59,417 bases of DNA from an uncultured Lachnospiraceae bacterium (GTDB lineage Bacteria > Bacillota > Clostridia > Lachnospirales > Lachnospiraceae): assembly GCA_900544445.1 (NCBI GenBank), contig UQVK01000014.1, positions 1-59,417 on the forward strand, given 5' to 3'. Positions within the stretch are counted from its first letter, which is position 1, and every line of letters starts with the position of its first letter. The position numbers and the translations under genes were made by a program. Under the pieces are notes generated by a model. The model was not told where the DNA came from, did no database searches, and saw only the letters and a program-made list of their open reading frames with translations. Positions 19,025 through 27,773 of the stretch are shown here, piece by piece.

Positions 19025-19751
19025 AAAATGGAAACAGGATGAAGCGGCGGGCAGAATTCTGACAGATCTTCTGTTCCCGCGCAGGTGTCCGGTCTGCGAC
19101 AGGCCGGTGAAGCCCTTTGGAAAGGATATCTGCGACGGCTGCAGAAACGCACTCGTCCTGATCCGGGAGCCCCGCTGCCTGAAATGCGGCAAACAGCTTC
19201 AGGATCCGGGAGCGGAATACTGTTATGACTGCGCCCGCAGGAGACGTGCATATACAAAAGGGGCGGCCCTATACAGCTATTCCTGTATCCGACAGACCAT
19301 TTACCGTTTTAAGTATGCGGGGCGCAGGGAATACGCGGATTTCCTGGGAAGAGCCCTTGCGGAAAATCTGGGAGCGATGATCCTCTCCTGGCGGCCGGAC
19401 GCGCTTGTACCCGTGCCGCTTCATCCGGAAAGGGAAAGGAAACGGGGCTATAATCAGGCCGCGCTTCTTGCGCAGGCGCTGGGGAAAAGACTGAATATTC
19501 CGGTGCTTTCTGACTGGCTGGTCAGGGTAAAAAATACAAAGCCGCAGAAGGAGCTGGAAGGGACGGCGCGCCAAAATAATTTGAAAAAGGCTTTTAAAAT
19601 AGTGCAGGATGATGTAAAATTAAATACGATTGTAATCATTGACGACATCTATACCACCGGCAGTACGATCGACGCTGCCGCGCTGGAGTGCAGGGCCGCA
19701 GGGGTACGGCGTGTGTTTTTTATCACTCTGGCGATTGGAAAGGGGCTGTAA
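19011..19751 (+). CDS. comF: ComF family protein (phosphoribosyltransferase fold)
   Basis: A 246-residue protein with two N-terminal zinc-binding cysteine pairs (CPVC and CDGC, about residues 26-46, and CLKCGK/CYDCAR, about 60-78) followed by a phosphoribosyltransferase domain whose PRPP loop is IVIIDDIYTTGSTIDAAA (about 205-222). ComF/GntX proteins take part in DNA uptake or use in naturally competent bacteria, through a mechanism still poorly known. Here it is translationally coupled to recD2 (ATG inside the recD2 end), which suggests a shared DNA-processing role. No comFA helicase is in the window. Confidence 0.88.
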   Translation: MKILKKWKQDEAAGRILTDLLFPRRCPVCDRPVKPFGKDICDGCRNALVLIREPRCLKCGKQLQDPGAEYCYDCARRRRAYTKGAALYSYSCIRQTIYRFKYAGRREYADFLGRALAENLGAMILSWRPDALVPVPLHPERERKRGYNQAALLAQALGKRLNIPVLSDWLVRVKNTKPQKELEGTARQNNLKKAFKIVQDDVKLNTIVIIDDIYTTGSTIDAAALECRAAGVRRVFFITLAIGKGL

Positions 19752-19757
19752 GGACTT

Positions 19758-20159
19758 GTGATCAATGAGAAAAAAGTGGCGGTTATGACCCGGATGGCGG
19801 CATATGAGGCGGGCAGAGGAAAAAGAGACAGGGAGATCTGTGGATTTTTCAGGAGCGATTATGTGGGCTTTCAGCTTCTCAAAACCTGGATTGCGACTAC
19901 AATAGCGTTCTGTATTCTGGCCGGAATATGGCTGCTTTACAGGATTGATGAGATGACTTCCATATTTTATGCGATGGATGTGGATGCAATTTGGACACTT
20001 GGAAAGCGGGCGCTCGTCGCGTATGGGATCATGTGCGCAGGATATCTTCTGGTATCCTGGCTGATCGCGCATATTACCTACGTGAAGGCCCATAATGCTT
20101 CGGTCAGCTTTGACCGGATGCTGACTGAGATTGACGGGAGTGAGGAAGAAGAGGAATAG
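19758..20159 (+). CDS. Small membrane protein of unknown function
   Basis: A 133-residue protein starting at GTG 19758, six bases after comF. It has a short basic cytoplasmic N-terminus (about 1-38), two predicted membrane helices (about 40-62 and 84-108) and a strongly acidic C-terminus ending in a run of glutamates. I do not recognise a named domain. Its tight spacing between comF and the next membrane protein places it in the run leading into the c-di-AMP synthase operon. A role with that system is only a guess from position. Confidence 0.75.
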   Translation: MINEKKVAVMTRMAAYEAGRGKRDREICGFFRSDYVGFQLLKTWIATTIAFCILAGIWLLYRIDEMTSIFYAMDVDAIWTLGKRALVAYGIMCAGYLLVSWLIAHITYVKAHNASVSFDRMLTEIDGSEEEEE

Positions 20160-20193
20160 AGGCCTGCGCCTGCATTCTTCGTGAGGAACATTT

Positions 20194-21183
20194 ATGACAA
20201 CATCATTGCTCGTAGTGCGGGAATACATCCGCAATTTTTATGTGAAATATGAAGAATATGTTGTTCCGGGACTGAAGTTTCTGCTCGCCCTGGTGAGTCT
20301 GCTTCTCATTAACGGACAGCTTGGTTATATGAGTCAGATCAATGGAATGGCGGTGGTTCTCATCACTTCTCTGATCTGTTCCTTCATGCCGAAGAATTTT
20401 ACGCTGTTTGCAGCAGCAGGATTTGTCACGCTTCATCTGTACGAGGTATCTCTGGAGTGCGCGGGCGTGGCGCTCGTTGTGTTTTTGCTGCTGTTTCTGC
20501 TGTATTTTCGGTTTACACCGAAGGGGGGCGTGCTTGTGATGATTACGCCGCTTCTGTTCGTTCTTCGGATTCCTTATGCGGCTCCAATCGTGGCAGGGCT
20601 TCTGGGCGTACCGCTTTCCGCTGTTACGGTGGTCTGCGGAGTGGTCGTTTACTATCTGATCCATTACATGAGCATGAATGCATCTCTGTTCAGTTCGGCC
20701 GCTGCGGATTCCATGCTGACACGCATCCGGGAGATTCTGGACGGTGTGTTCGGAAACCGGGAAATGCTGATTATAGCAGCCGCATTTGCGGTTACGACGA
20801 TTCTGGTGTACCTGGTCAGGAGGCTGTCCGTGGATTATTCCTGGACAATCGCGATCATATCGGGAGCGCTGCTGGACATTGTGGTGATTCTTGTGGGCGA
20901 TCTGATCTATGGAGCAGATTTTTCCATACCGGGTGTGCTGCTTGGAAGCGTCGGAGGAGTATTCGTCGCGTTTGTCGTACAGTTCTTCCGGTTTAATCTG
21001 GACTATTCCAGAACGGAAAAAGTGCAGTTTGAAGATGACGAGTATTATTATTATGTGAAGGCGGTACCCAAAATGGCGGTATCCACGCCGGAAAAGAAGG
21101 TAAAAAAAATAACCACGCAGCGGAACAATCGCAGGGTAAGACATACGAATACGAGGGACGCTGCACACAGACAGCGGGATTAA
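20194..21183 (+). CDS. Polytopic membrane protein of unknown function, upstream of cdaA
   Basis: A 329-residue protein with about eight hydrophobic helices across residues 20-270 and a cytoplasmic tail. The tail has an unusual acidic-aromatic patch, FEDDEYYYYVKAVPK (about 279-293), then a very basic end rich in Lys, Arg and Asn. I recall similar unnamed proteins in front of cdaA in Lachnospiraceae but cannot name a family. It ends four bases before the cdaA ATG, so the two are almost certainly co-translated. It might be a partner, or a scaffold for a DivIVA-like envelope process; nothing in the sequence settles this. Confidence 0.75.
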   Translation: MTTSLLVVREYIRNFYVKYEEYVVPGLKFLLALVSLLLINGQLGYMSQINGMAVVLITSLICSFMPKNFTLFAAAGFVTLHLYEVSLECAGVALVVFLLLFLLYFRFTPKGGVLVMITPLLFVLRIPYAAPIVAGLLGVPLSAVTVVCGVVVYYLIHYMSMNASLFSSAAADSMLTRIREILDGVFGNREMLIIAAAFAVTTILVYLVRRLSVDYSWTIAIISGALLDIVVILVGDLIYGADFSIPGVLLGSVGGVFVAFVVQFFRFNLDYSRTEKVQFEDDEYYYYVKAVPKMAVSTPEKKVKKITTQRNNRRVRHTNTRDAAHRQRD

Positions 21184-21187
21184 AAAA

Positions 21188-22084
21188 ATGGAACTGATTA
21201 GATCCTTTGCGGACAATTATCTGGCACATGTGCCGTCACTGAGAATAACGGATATCGTTGAGATTATCATCATTTCCTTTGTGGTATACCATATCATGGT
21301 ATGGATCAAGAATACCAAGGCATGGGTTTTCGTAAAGGGCGTGATTTTCATCATGGTATTCATTCTCATTGCGGCTATTTTTGAAATGAATACCATTCTC
21401 TGGATTGCGCAGAACGCGCTGATGTACGGCGCCTTTGGCCTGCTGGTCATTCTCCAGCCGGAATTGAGGGGGGCGCTGGAACAGCTCGGAAAAAGAGAAT
21501 TCCTGTCTTCTCTGTTCCCTTTTGAACAAAGCAAGGGAGCGGACGGAAGGTTCTCTGATAAGACGATCCATGAAATTTCAAAAGCCTGTGTGGAAATGGG
21601 AAAGGTGAAGACAGGAGCTCTCATTGTCGTAGAGCAGAACGATCCGCTGACAGAATATGAACGGACCGGCATTGCTGTGGACGGCATTGTGACCAGTCAG
21701 CTTCTGATCAATATTTTTGAACATAATACGCCGCTTCATGACGGTGCGGTGATCGTGAGGGGGGACCGGATCACCTCCGCCACCTGTTATCTGCCGCTTT
21801 CGGATAATATGTCCTTAAGCAAGGAACTGGGTACCAGGCACAGAGCGGGCGTGGGAGTATCCGAAGCTACGGACTCCATGACCGTGATCGTATCCGAAGA
21901 AACCGGACAGATCAGCGTGGCATACGAGGGCAGCCTGTCGCGGGGCTTAACCGGAACCGAGCTGGAGGAAGAACTGAAAAAGATCCAGAACAAGCCTGAC
22001 GGAGAAAAGGAGCTAAAAAGCAAGGTTGGCAGAGTGAAGGGCAGGATCTGGAAAGGACGGCCGAAGAATGAAAAAACCAAATAA
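21188..22084 (+). CDS. cdaA: Diadenylate cyclase CdaA
   Basis: A 298-residue membrane enzyme that makes cyclic di-AMP from two ATP. Three N-terminal membrane helices (about residues 20-100) precede the DAC domain (about 105-270). Its two catalytic motifs are intact: DGA at residues 185-187 and RHR at 217-219. CdaA is regulated by the membrane protein encoded next (CdaR) and by GlmM, and all three genes are here in the conserved order. The C-terminal coding end overlaps cdaR by 17 bases. Confidence 0.96.
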   Translation: MELIRSFADNYLAHVPSLRITDIVEIIIISFVVYHIMVWIKNTKAWVFVKGVIFIMVFILIAAIFEMNTILWIAQNALMYGAFGLLVILQPELRGALEQLGKREFLSSLFPFEQSKGADGRFSDKTIHEISKACVEMGKVKTGALIVVEQNDPLTEYERTGIAVDGIVTSQLLINIFEHNTPLHDGAVIVRGDRITSATCYLPLSDNMSLSKELGTRHRAGVGVSEATDSMTVIVSEETGQISVAYEGSLSRGLTGTELEEELKKIQNKPDGEKELKSKVGRVKGRIWKGRPKNEKTK

Positions 22085-23441
22085 GATTTTTAACAATATT
22101 GGTCTGAAAATTCTGGCAGTCATCTTTTCGGTGTTGCTGTGGCTTGTGTCGGTGAATATCAACGATCCCGTAGATACGGAGGTGTATCGGAATATTCCTG
22201 TGGAACTGGAAAATACCAGCCTGCTGACAGAGGAAGGGTTGACATACCAGGTACTGGATGATACGGACCGTGTGACGGTGACGGTACGGGCAAGCCGTTC
22301 TGTTCTGGAGAATATCAATGCTTCAGATGTGACAGCTACGGCGGACTTTTCTGAGCTCTCTTTTACCAATACGGTCCCTATTCGTCTGTCGCTCAGCCGT
22401 GCTTTTGGAAGCCAGATTGAAATCAGCGGTAATATAGACATGGTCCGGCTTGAGGTGGAGGAACGCCAGGAGAAGCAGCTGGTCATCGAGATCGATCAGG
22501 TCGGTACGCCTGCGGACGGATATATTGTAAACAGCGTGCTGACAACGGACGGAAACGCCCTGCGGATTTCCGGACCGCAGTCGCTGGTGTCCCAGGTGGA
22601 CCGCGCTGTGGTGGAAGCCAATGTGGAAGGCCTGACAGAAAGCATCAATATTACGGAACCGATCCGGCTTTATGATGCGGACGGCAATGAGATCACAAGC
22701 AGCAGAATTACCAAGAGCGTGAGCACCTCCAATGTATCCATTTCCATTCTGCAGACGAAAGAGATTCCGGTGACGGCCTCTGCTTCAGGAGAGCCTGCCG
22801 CCGGTTACGCGGCAACAGGAGAGGTTACCTGTGCGCCTGACCGGATAACGGTAGCAGGCAGGAGCAGCGCACTTGCCAGTCTGGAAGAGATCGTAATCCC
22901 GGCGGAGGAGCTGGATCTGACGGGAGCCACGGAGGATGTGGTTGAGCTGATTGATATCCGGCAGTATCTGCCGGACGGTGTGAGCCTGACAAACACCTCA
23001 GAGGACGGTTTTAACGGCAGAGTGGCAGTTACTGCCGGCGTGGAGCCGCTGGTCGATGTGACAGGTCAGATGGATCAGAGCCGGATTCAGATTCTGAATG
23101 TACCCGATGGGTATCAGGTGACGCTGGCTCCCGGGGAAGCCGTTTCCATCCGGCTGAGGGGGCTCCAGGATAATCTGGATACGGTTAACGTATCACGGCT
23201 TTCGGGAAGCATCGATGTGGCGGAATGGATGCAGGAAAATAACCTGAGCGAGCTGACGGAAGGCAATGTGGAAATGGAGGTTACCGTTTCTCTTCCGGAT
23301 CATGTGACACAGGTTGGCACCGTGACCGCAGTTGTGAATGTCATGGCGGATATCACTGCGGACAATGGGACTGCGGGCGAAGCGGCGGCTGCGGGTGCAG
23401 TGGAATCCGGAACGGAAGCGTCCATTACGGCAAACAGCTGA
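22068..23441 (+). CDS. cdaR: c-di-AMP cyclase regulator CdaR (YbbR-domain protein)
   Basis: A 457-residue protein with one N-terminal membrane anchor (about residues 12-30) and an extracellular part made of repeated YbbR domains (about 45-430). The recurring beta-rich pattern (VTVTVRASRSVLENI, ITVAGRSSALASL, VSIRLRGLQDNLD) shows the repeats. The tail is low-complexity and alanine/threonine rich. YbbR/CdaR binds and modulates CdaA. The 17-base overlap with cdaA and 72-base gap to the glmM ATG match the known operon. Confidence 0.93.
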   Translation: MKKPNKIFNNIGLKILAVIFSVLLWLVSVNINDPVDTEVYRNIPVELENTSLLTEEGLTYQVLDDTDRVTVTVRASRSVLENINASDVTATADFSELSFTNTVPIRLSLSRAFGSQIEISGNIDMVRLEVEERQEKQLVIEIDQVGTPADGYIVNSVLTTDGNALRISGPQSLVSQVDRAVVEANVEGLTESINITEPIRLYDADGNEITSSRITKSVSTSNVSISILQTKEIPVTASASGEPAAGYAATGEVTCAPDRITVAGRSSALASLEEIVIPAEELDLTGATEDVVELIDIRQYLPDGVSLTNTSEDGFNGRVAVTAGVEPLVDVTGQMDQSRIQILNVPDGYQVTLAPGEAVSIRLRGLQDNLDTVNVSRLSGSIDVAEWMQENNLSELTEGNVEMEVTVSLPDHVTQVGTVTAVVNVMADITADNGTAGEAAAAGAVESGTEASITANS

Positions 23442-23513
23442 GAATAAGGGCGGATACGTCCGCATAGAATGATCCCGTTTCTGAATTATGTCAGCAGGAA
23501 AGGAAAAGAAAAT

Positions 23514-24863
23514 ATGGCAAGATTATTTGGAACTGACGGTGTGAGAGGGGTGGCGAATGAGGAGCTTACTCCCCTCCTTGCGATGCAGCTTGGGCAGGCG
23601 GGCGCTACGGTGCTGACCAAGGAAAATGAGCATCATCCCACCATCATGGTGGGATGCGACACCCGTATTTCGGGAGATATGCTGGCAAATGCGCTGATGG
23701 CAGGCATCTGCAGCGTTGGCGCGAATGCGGTTTATGTGGGCGTGATTCCGACGCCTGCCGTGGCCTATCTGACGAAGAAATACAAGGTGGAAGCCGGCGT
23801 TGTGATATCAGCTTCCCACAATCCGGTCGAGTTTAACGGTATCAAGTTCTTTGATGGAAATGGTTATAAACTGCCAGACAGTATGGAGGATGAGATCGAG
23901 GCGCTGATCCGCAGTGGAATGCAGGGCGTGGAGTTCCCCACCGGTTCCCGTGTGGGAAAGATCAAGTACCGGACGGATGCCAGAGAGGAATACATTAACC
24001 ATGCAATACAGACGGTGCCGGTGGAGCTTTCCGGCATGAAAATCGTGGTGGACTGCGCGGAAGGTGCCGCATATTACACATCCGTAGAAGCGCTGCGGGA
24101 ACTTGGAGCCACAGTGGTTCCCATCCACAACATGCCCGATGGAACGAATATCAATGCCAACTGCGGTTCCACCCATATGGAGGAGCTTCAGGCCAGAGTG
24201 GTTTATGAAAAGGCGGATGTGGGGCTTGCCTTTGACGGCGACGCGGACCGTCTCCTTGCGGTGGACGAAAACGGCGAGATGGTGGACGGAGACCAGATCA
24301 TGGGGATTGTCGGCGTTCATATGCGGGATCAGGGCAAGCTGAAAAAGGATACGATTGTCGCCACTGTGATGAGCAATCTGGGCTTCTTCAAGATGGGAGA
24401 ACGGGAACACCTGAATATGGAACAGACGAAGGTGGGCGACCGGTATGTGCTGGAGCGTATGAGGGAAATCGGAGCGAGTCTGGGAGGAGAGCAGTCCGGC
24501 CATATCATTTTCCTGGATGAGAATACGACGGGAGACGGCCTGCTTTCCGCCCTCCATCTGCTGCAGGTCATGGTGGATACGAAGAAGCCCCTCTCGGAGC
24601 TGGCAAAGGTCATGACGGTCATGCCTCAGGCACTGGTCAACGCAAAAGTGCCGAACCATAAGAAGGAGCGTTATATGGAGTATCCGGAGATCGCCGAGGC
24701 GATCGAGGCGCTGGATCGGAAATTCGCCGGAGAGGGCAGGGTGCTGATCCGTCCGTCAGGAACAGAACCGAAGGTCCGCGTTATGATTGAGGGAAAAGAT
24801 CAGAAAATGATAGAGGAAGAGGCGAAAAAGCTCGCGGATCTGATTCAGAATATCATGCTGTAA
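23514..24863 (+). CDS. glmM: Phosphoglucosamine mutase GlmM
   Basis: A 449-residue enzyme converting glucosamine-6-phosphate to glucosamine-1-phosphate for peptidoglycan and UDP-GlcNAc. The phosphorylated serine is S101 in SASHNPVEFNG. The metal-binding DGDADR loop is at about residues 241-246 and the phosphate-binding RPSGTEPKVRV loop near 410. The ATG at 23514 begins the family start MARLFGTDGVRG; the upstream in-frame ATG at 23469 adds 15 unrelated residues. GlmM also binds and inhibits CdaA in several Firmicutes, linking wall precursor supply to c-di-AMP. Confidence 0.97.
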   Translation: MARLFGTDGVRGVANEELTPLLAMQLGQAGATVLTKENEHHPTIMVGCDTRISGDMLANALMAGICSVGANAVYVGVIPTPAVAYLTKKYKVEAGVVISASHNPVEFNGIKFFDGNGYKLPDSMEDEIEALIRSGMQGVEFPTGSRVGKIKYRTDAREEYINHAIQTVPVELSGMKIVVDCAEGAAYYTSVEALRELGATVVPIHNMPDGTNINANCGSTHMEELQARVVYEKADVGLAFDGDADRLLAVDENGEMVDGDQIMGIVGVHMRDQGKLKKDTIVATVMSNLGFFKMGEREHLNMEQTKVGDRYVLERMREIGASLGGEQSGHIIFLDENTTGDGLLSALHLLQVMVDTKKPLSELAKVMTVMPQALVNAKVPNHKKERYMEYPEIAEAIEALDRKFAGEGRVLIRPSGTEPKVRVMIEGKDQKMIEEEAKKLADLIQNIML

Positions 24864-24866
24864 GCC

Positions 24867-24895
24867 TTGAGATATCCTCAGAAAAATGGTATACT
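24867..24895 (+). promoter_or_regulatory. Promoter of the HPr gene
   Basis: TTGAGA (24867-24872), 17-base spacer, TATACT (24890-24895), with TG one base before the -10. This is one of the cleanest sigma-A-type promoters in the window and lies right after glmM. A start near 24902 would leave a leader of about 68 bases before the HPr ATG. Confidence 0.75.
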
Positions 24896-24969
24896 GATTT
24901 TAATGAAAAACGGTGTGAACGAAAAGAACTGCCGGTTTTTCGGGTGTAAGAAAACAGGAGGTTGATGTC

Positions 24970-25233
24970 ATGGTAAGCCAGAAGGTAGTAATTAAGAACC
25001 CGACAGGATTGCATTTGAGACCTGCGGGCATTCTCTGCAAGGAGGCCATGCAGTTTAAGTCATTGATCACATTTACATTCAGGGACAGCACAGCGAATGC
25101 CAAGAGCGTTCTCAGTGTATTGGGAGCATGTGTGAAGTGCGGAGATGAGATTGAGCTTACCTGCGAGGGAGAAGACGAGGAAGAAGCTCTGAAGTCTCTT
25201 GTCAGCGCGATTGAAAGCGGTCTCGGAGAATGA
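24970..25233 (+). CDS. HPr family phosphocarrier protein
   Basis: An 87-residue protein of standard HPr length. The phosphorylatable histidine is H15 in NPTGLHLRPAG, and serine 46 (AKSVLSVL) is the position used by HPr kinase in Firmicutes, so both regulatory sites are present. HPr relays phosphate from enzyme I to sugar permeases and, as P-Ser-HPr, serves catabolite repression. The segment after Ser46 (VLSVLGACVKCGDEIEL) carries two cysteines unlike typical PtsH, so it could be a paralogue. It has its own promoter and terminator, so it is a single-gene unit not beside enzyme I. Confidence 0.88.
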   Translation: MVSQKVVIKNPTGLHLRPAGILCKEAMQFKSLITFTFRDSTANAKSVLSVLGACVKCGDEIELTCEGEDEEEALKSLVSAIESGLGE

Positions 25234-25245
25234 GAAGGGGCAACG

Positions 25246-25283
25246 GGCTGCCGGACAGAAATGTCGGACAGCCTGTTTTTTTC
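25246..25283 (+). terminator. Terminator after the HPr gene
   Basis: A twelve-base imperfect stem (GGCTGCCGGACA, 25246-25257; TGTCGGACAGCC, 25262-25273) closed by a GAAA loop and followed by TGTTTTTTTC. Confidence 0.85.
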
Positions 25284-25450
25284 ATGTGAAAGCCCTGGAT
25301 GGCGGCGATGCGAACGGGCATGCTTGCATGCACGGGTGCATCGACATCGGCCAGGCAAGGGAGAATGAGCAAGGAGGGCGATAGCCCGGATTGCGAATTC
25401 TCCCGGCGATTGCGGAGTGCCAAAGGCGCGGAGCAATCGGCTTTCACATG
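25283..25450. repeat. Large palindromic repeat between HPr and leuA
   Basis: The ends CATGTGAAAGCC (25283-25294) and GGCTTTCACATG (25439-25450) are perfect inverted repeats. Inside are GCATGC/GCATGC (25318-25331), GGGAGAAT (25359-25366) with ATTCTCCC (25397-25404) enclosing GGGC-gata-GCCC (25376-25387), and CGATTGC (25407-25413) with GCAATCG (25433-25439). No target duplication is visible at the flanks. It carries no T-box sequence, no leucine-rich leader peptide and no clear promoter. The 77 bases from here to the leuA ATG hold only its ribosome site and a short CTGTG/CACAG stem. Confidence 0.7.
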
Positions 25451-25527
25451 TGGAGGCAATCAACAAGCGGCTGTGCAGACTGCGTGCCACAGGCGGCAAT
25501 ACAAGAATAGGGAAAGGAAAAACAAAG

Positions 25528-27210
25528 ATGCTCAACTACAGGAGATACCGGAAAAATCCGGTGGTAGACTATCCCGAAAGGGAGTGGCCGAACAGGGAAA
25601 TCGAGAAGGCACCCATTTGGTGCAGCGTGGATCTGCGCGATGGGAATCAGGCGCTGATCGATCCCATGATCGTGGAAGAGAAGGTGGAAATGTTTCTCTA
25701 TCTGATCAAGCTTGGATTTAAGGAGATCGAAATCGGATTCCCGGCGGCGAGCCAGATTGAGTTCGATTTTCTCAGACAGCTTGTGGACAGAAGACTGATT
25801 CCGGACGATGTCTGTGTGCAGGTGCTGACCCAGTGCAGGAAGGAACTGATCGACCGTACGTTTGAGGCCATTGAGGGCTGTAAGCAGGCTGTCGTGCATA
25901 TTTATAATTCCACCTCCACCCTGCAGCGGGATGTGGTTTTCCACGCGTCGAAGGAGGAGATCATCGAGATCGCCGTGAACGGGACGAAGATGGTGAAGGA
26001 GCATGCGAAGAACTTCCCCGGAAAAATCATTCTGGAGTATTCTCCGGAAAGTTTTACCGGAACGGAGCTGGATTTTGCACTGGAAATCTGCACTGCGGTA
26101 CAGGAGACCTGGGGACCGACGAGGGAAGACCCCATGATCATCAACCTCCCCTCCACGGTGGAGATGAATACGCCGAATGTCTATGCGGATCAGATCGAGT
26201 GGATGAACAGGCATTTTAAGAACAGAGAGAGCATCATTTTAAGCGTTCATCCCCACAATGACCGGGGAACAGGCGTCGCGAGCGCGGAGCTGGCGCTTCT
26301 CGCAGGAGCGGAGCGCGTGGAGGGCACGCTTTTTGGAAACGGCGAGCGCACCGGAAACGTGGATGTGCTCACCATCGCCTACAACATGTTCTCCCAGGGA
26401 ATCGATCCGAAGCTGAATATCGAGCATATCAACGATATCATAGAGATCTACGAAAGATGCTGCAAGATGCCCATAGACGCCAGACATCCCTATGCTGGCA
26501 AGCTGGTATTCACCGCTTTTTCCGGTTCCCATCAGGACGCGATCAACAAGGGCATCCATGCGATGCAGGAAAGAAAGTCGGAAATCTGGCAGGTGCCCTA
26601 TCTTCCCATCGATCCGGCGGACATCGGAAGGGAATACGAGCCCATCGTGCGCATCAATTCCCAGTCCGGAAAGGGCGGTGTGGCGTTCATCATGGACACC
26701 TATTTCGGCTTCAAGCTGCCGAAGGCCATGCACAAAGAGTTTGCCAACGTCATTCAGGCGATTTCCGAGAAGCAGGGAGAGGTATCTCCGGATCAGATTA
26801 TGGACGCGTTCCGCAGGGAGTATCTGGACAAAAAGGAACCCATTCATTTCCGCAGGCTGAGAATCGACGACCTGAGCGGCGAAACGGCTTCCGAATTCGA
26901 TACGAAGGTCACTGTGGTCTATACGGATCATGGAAAGGAGAAGGAATTTGCGGCAGTGGGAAACGGCCCGATCGATGCGGTGCAGAGAGGGCTGCAGATG
27001 GAGCTCGGCGTGCGGATCAAGGTTCTGGACTACGAGGAGCATGCCCTTCAGAGCGGCGCAAGTTCCCAGGCGGCAGCCTATATCCATCTGCTGGATGGAG
27101 AGACCGGCCGTGTCACCTATGGCGTGGGCGTAAGTTCGAATATTACACGCGCTTCTGTCAGAGCCATTTTCTCAGCCATCAACAGGCTGGAACTTGGCGG
27201 GAAGGCTTAA
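25528..27210 (+). CDS. leuA: 2-isopropylmalate synthase, long form
   Basis: A 560-residue enzyme for the first committed step of leucine synthesis: condensation of acetyl-CoA with 2-oxoisovalerate. The DRE-TIM catalytic barrel has the first-strand motif VDLRDGNQALIDPM (about residues 34-47) and the metal-site HPHNDRGTG (about 240-248). A C-terminal LeuA dimer/allosteric domain (about 425-555) is the leucine feedback site. Length and start (MLNYRRYRKNP) fit the yeast-like LeuA2 group rather than the 510-residue LeuA1. I use the ATG at 25528 after GGGAAAGGAA; an earlier ATG at 25417 would read through part of the palindrome. Confidence 0.95.
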   Translation: MLNYRRYRKNPVVDYPEREWPNREIEKAPIWCSVDLRDGNQALIDPMIVEEKVEMFLYLIKLGFKEIEIGFPAASQIEFDFLRQLVDRRLIPDDVCVQVLTQCRKELIDRTFEAIEGCKQAVVHIYNSTSTLQRDVVFHASKEEIIEIAVNGTKMVKEHAKNFPGKIILEYSPESFTGTELDFALEICTAVQETWGPTREDPMIINLPSTVEMNTPNVYADQIEWMNRHFKNRESIILSVHPHNDRGTGVASAELALLAGAERVEGTLFGNGERTGNVDVLTIAYNMFSQGIDPKLNIEHINDIIEIYERCCKMPIDARHPYAGKLVFTAFSGSHQDAINKGIHAMQERKSEIWQVPYLPIDPADIGREYEPIVRINSQSGKGGVAFIMDTYFGFKLPKAMHKEFANVIQAISEKQGEVSPDQIMDAFRREYLDKKEPIHFRRLRIDDLSGETASEFDTKVTVVYTDHGKEKEFAAVGNGPIDAVQRGLQMELGVRIKVLDYEEHALQSGASSQAAAYIHLLDGETGRVTYGVGVSSNITRASVRAIFSAINRLELGGKA

Positions 27211-27228
27211 GATAGTTACTCAAACTTC

Positions 27229-27344
27229 GCACTTGAATAAGTGCCTGTGCATCTTGAAAATTCAATAAATTCTGGCAATAAAATAGCACAAAGAGATAAA
27301 TAAGATAGAGGAATAGACTGCCCCTGGTAAACGCCAGGGGCGGC
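27229..27344. other. Convergent intergenic region with two hairpins
   Basis: GCACTT-gaat-AAGTGC (27229-27244) follows leuA, and GCCCCTGG (27320-27327)/CCAGGGGC (27334-27341) lies just beyond the end of the minus-strand cluster. Neither has a strong T-run. They probably act as weak terminators for the two converging units. The sequence between is AT-rich with no gene. Confidence 0.5.
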
Positions 27345-27773
27345 TTACAAATAATTGTGAATCGTGAATTTTGTCTGTTCTCCAACCTTTTCGCTGGCCA
27401 GCTCATACAGATTCTCTTTCGTCGCAAACAGGTTCTTCGGGTTTCTCCCGATGATCAGATACTGATTTTTATCATCAAGAGAGATGTATTTTCTTGTATC
27501 GTCATCCAGAAGAATGTCTGCATTATCTATTACGATCAGCTTCCCCTCTGTGTGCCTGATAATTTCTTTCACATCCTTCTGATAATCCAGATAATTCAGG
27601 CATAGAATTTGGGGATTCACCGCCATACACTCTTTAATAAACGAAAAACTCGCAGTCTTGCCAGTACCGGAATCTCCCATCAGAATCGTAATATTGTTCT
27701 GAAAGTTGAAATCGACAATAAATGCGGAGTGGACTGTAGAGAAATGTTCCATCACGATCGGCCTACTTTTCAT
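27345..27773 (-). CDS. Minimal P-loop ATPase (AAA-like)
   Basis: A 142-residue protein that is little more than a nucleotide-binding core. Walker A is GDSGTGKT (residues 33-40), Walker B LIVIDNADILLDD (about 79-91), and a sensor-like YLIIGRNPKN strand follows (about 105-114). There is no lid or other domain. Such short ATPases normally work with a partner, and its start overlaps the end of the upstream DUF4869 gene by 11 bases, so they are coupled. AT-rich codon use differs from the surrounding genes, suggesting transfer. The cellular role is unknown; a defence or nucleic-acid role is speculation. Confidence 0.75.
   Translation of the reverse strand: MKSRPIVMEHFSTVHSAFIVDFNFQNNITILMGDSGTGKTASFSFIKECMAVNPQILCLNYLDYQKDVKEIIRHTEGKLIVIDNADILLDDDTRKYISLDDKNQYLIIGRNPKNLFATKENLYELASEKVGEQTKFTIHNYL

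Noticed and set aside
25234..25527. T-box or leucine attenuator for leuA
   Set aside because: No T-box core (AGGGTGGNACCGCG-like) and no short leucine-rich reading frame before a terminator. The T-run at 25274-25282 belongs to the HPr terminator.
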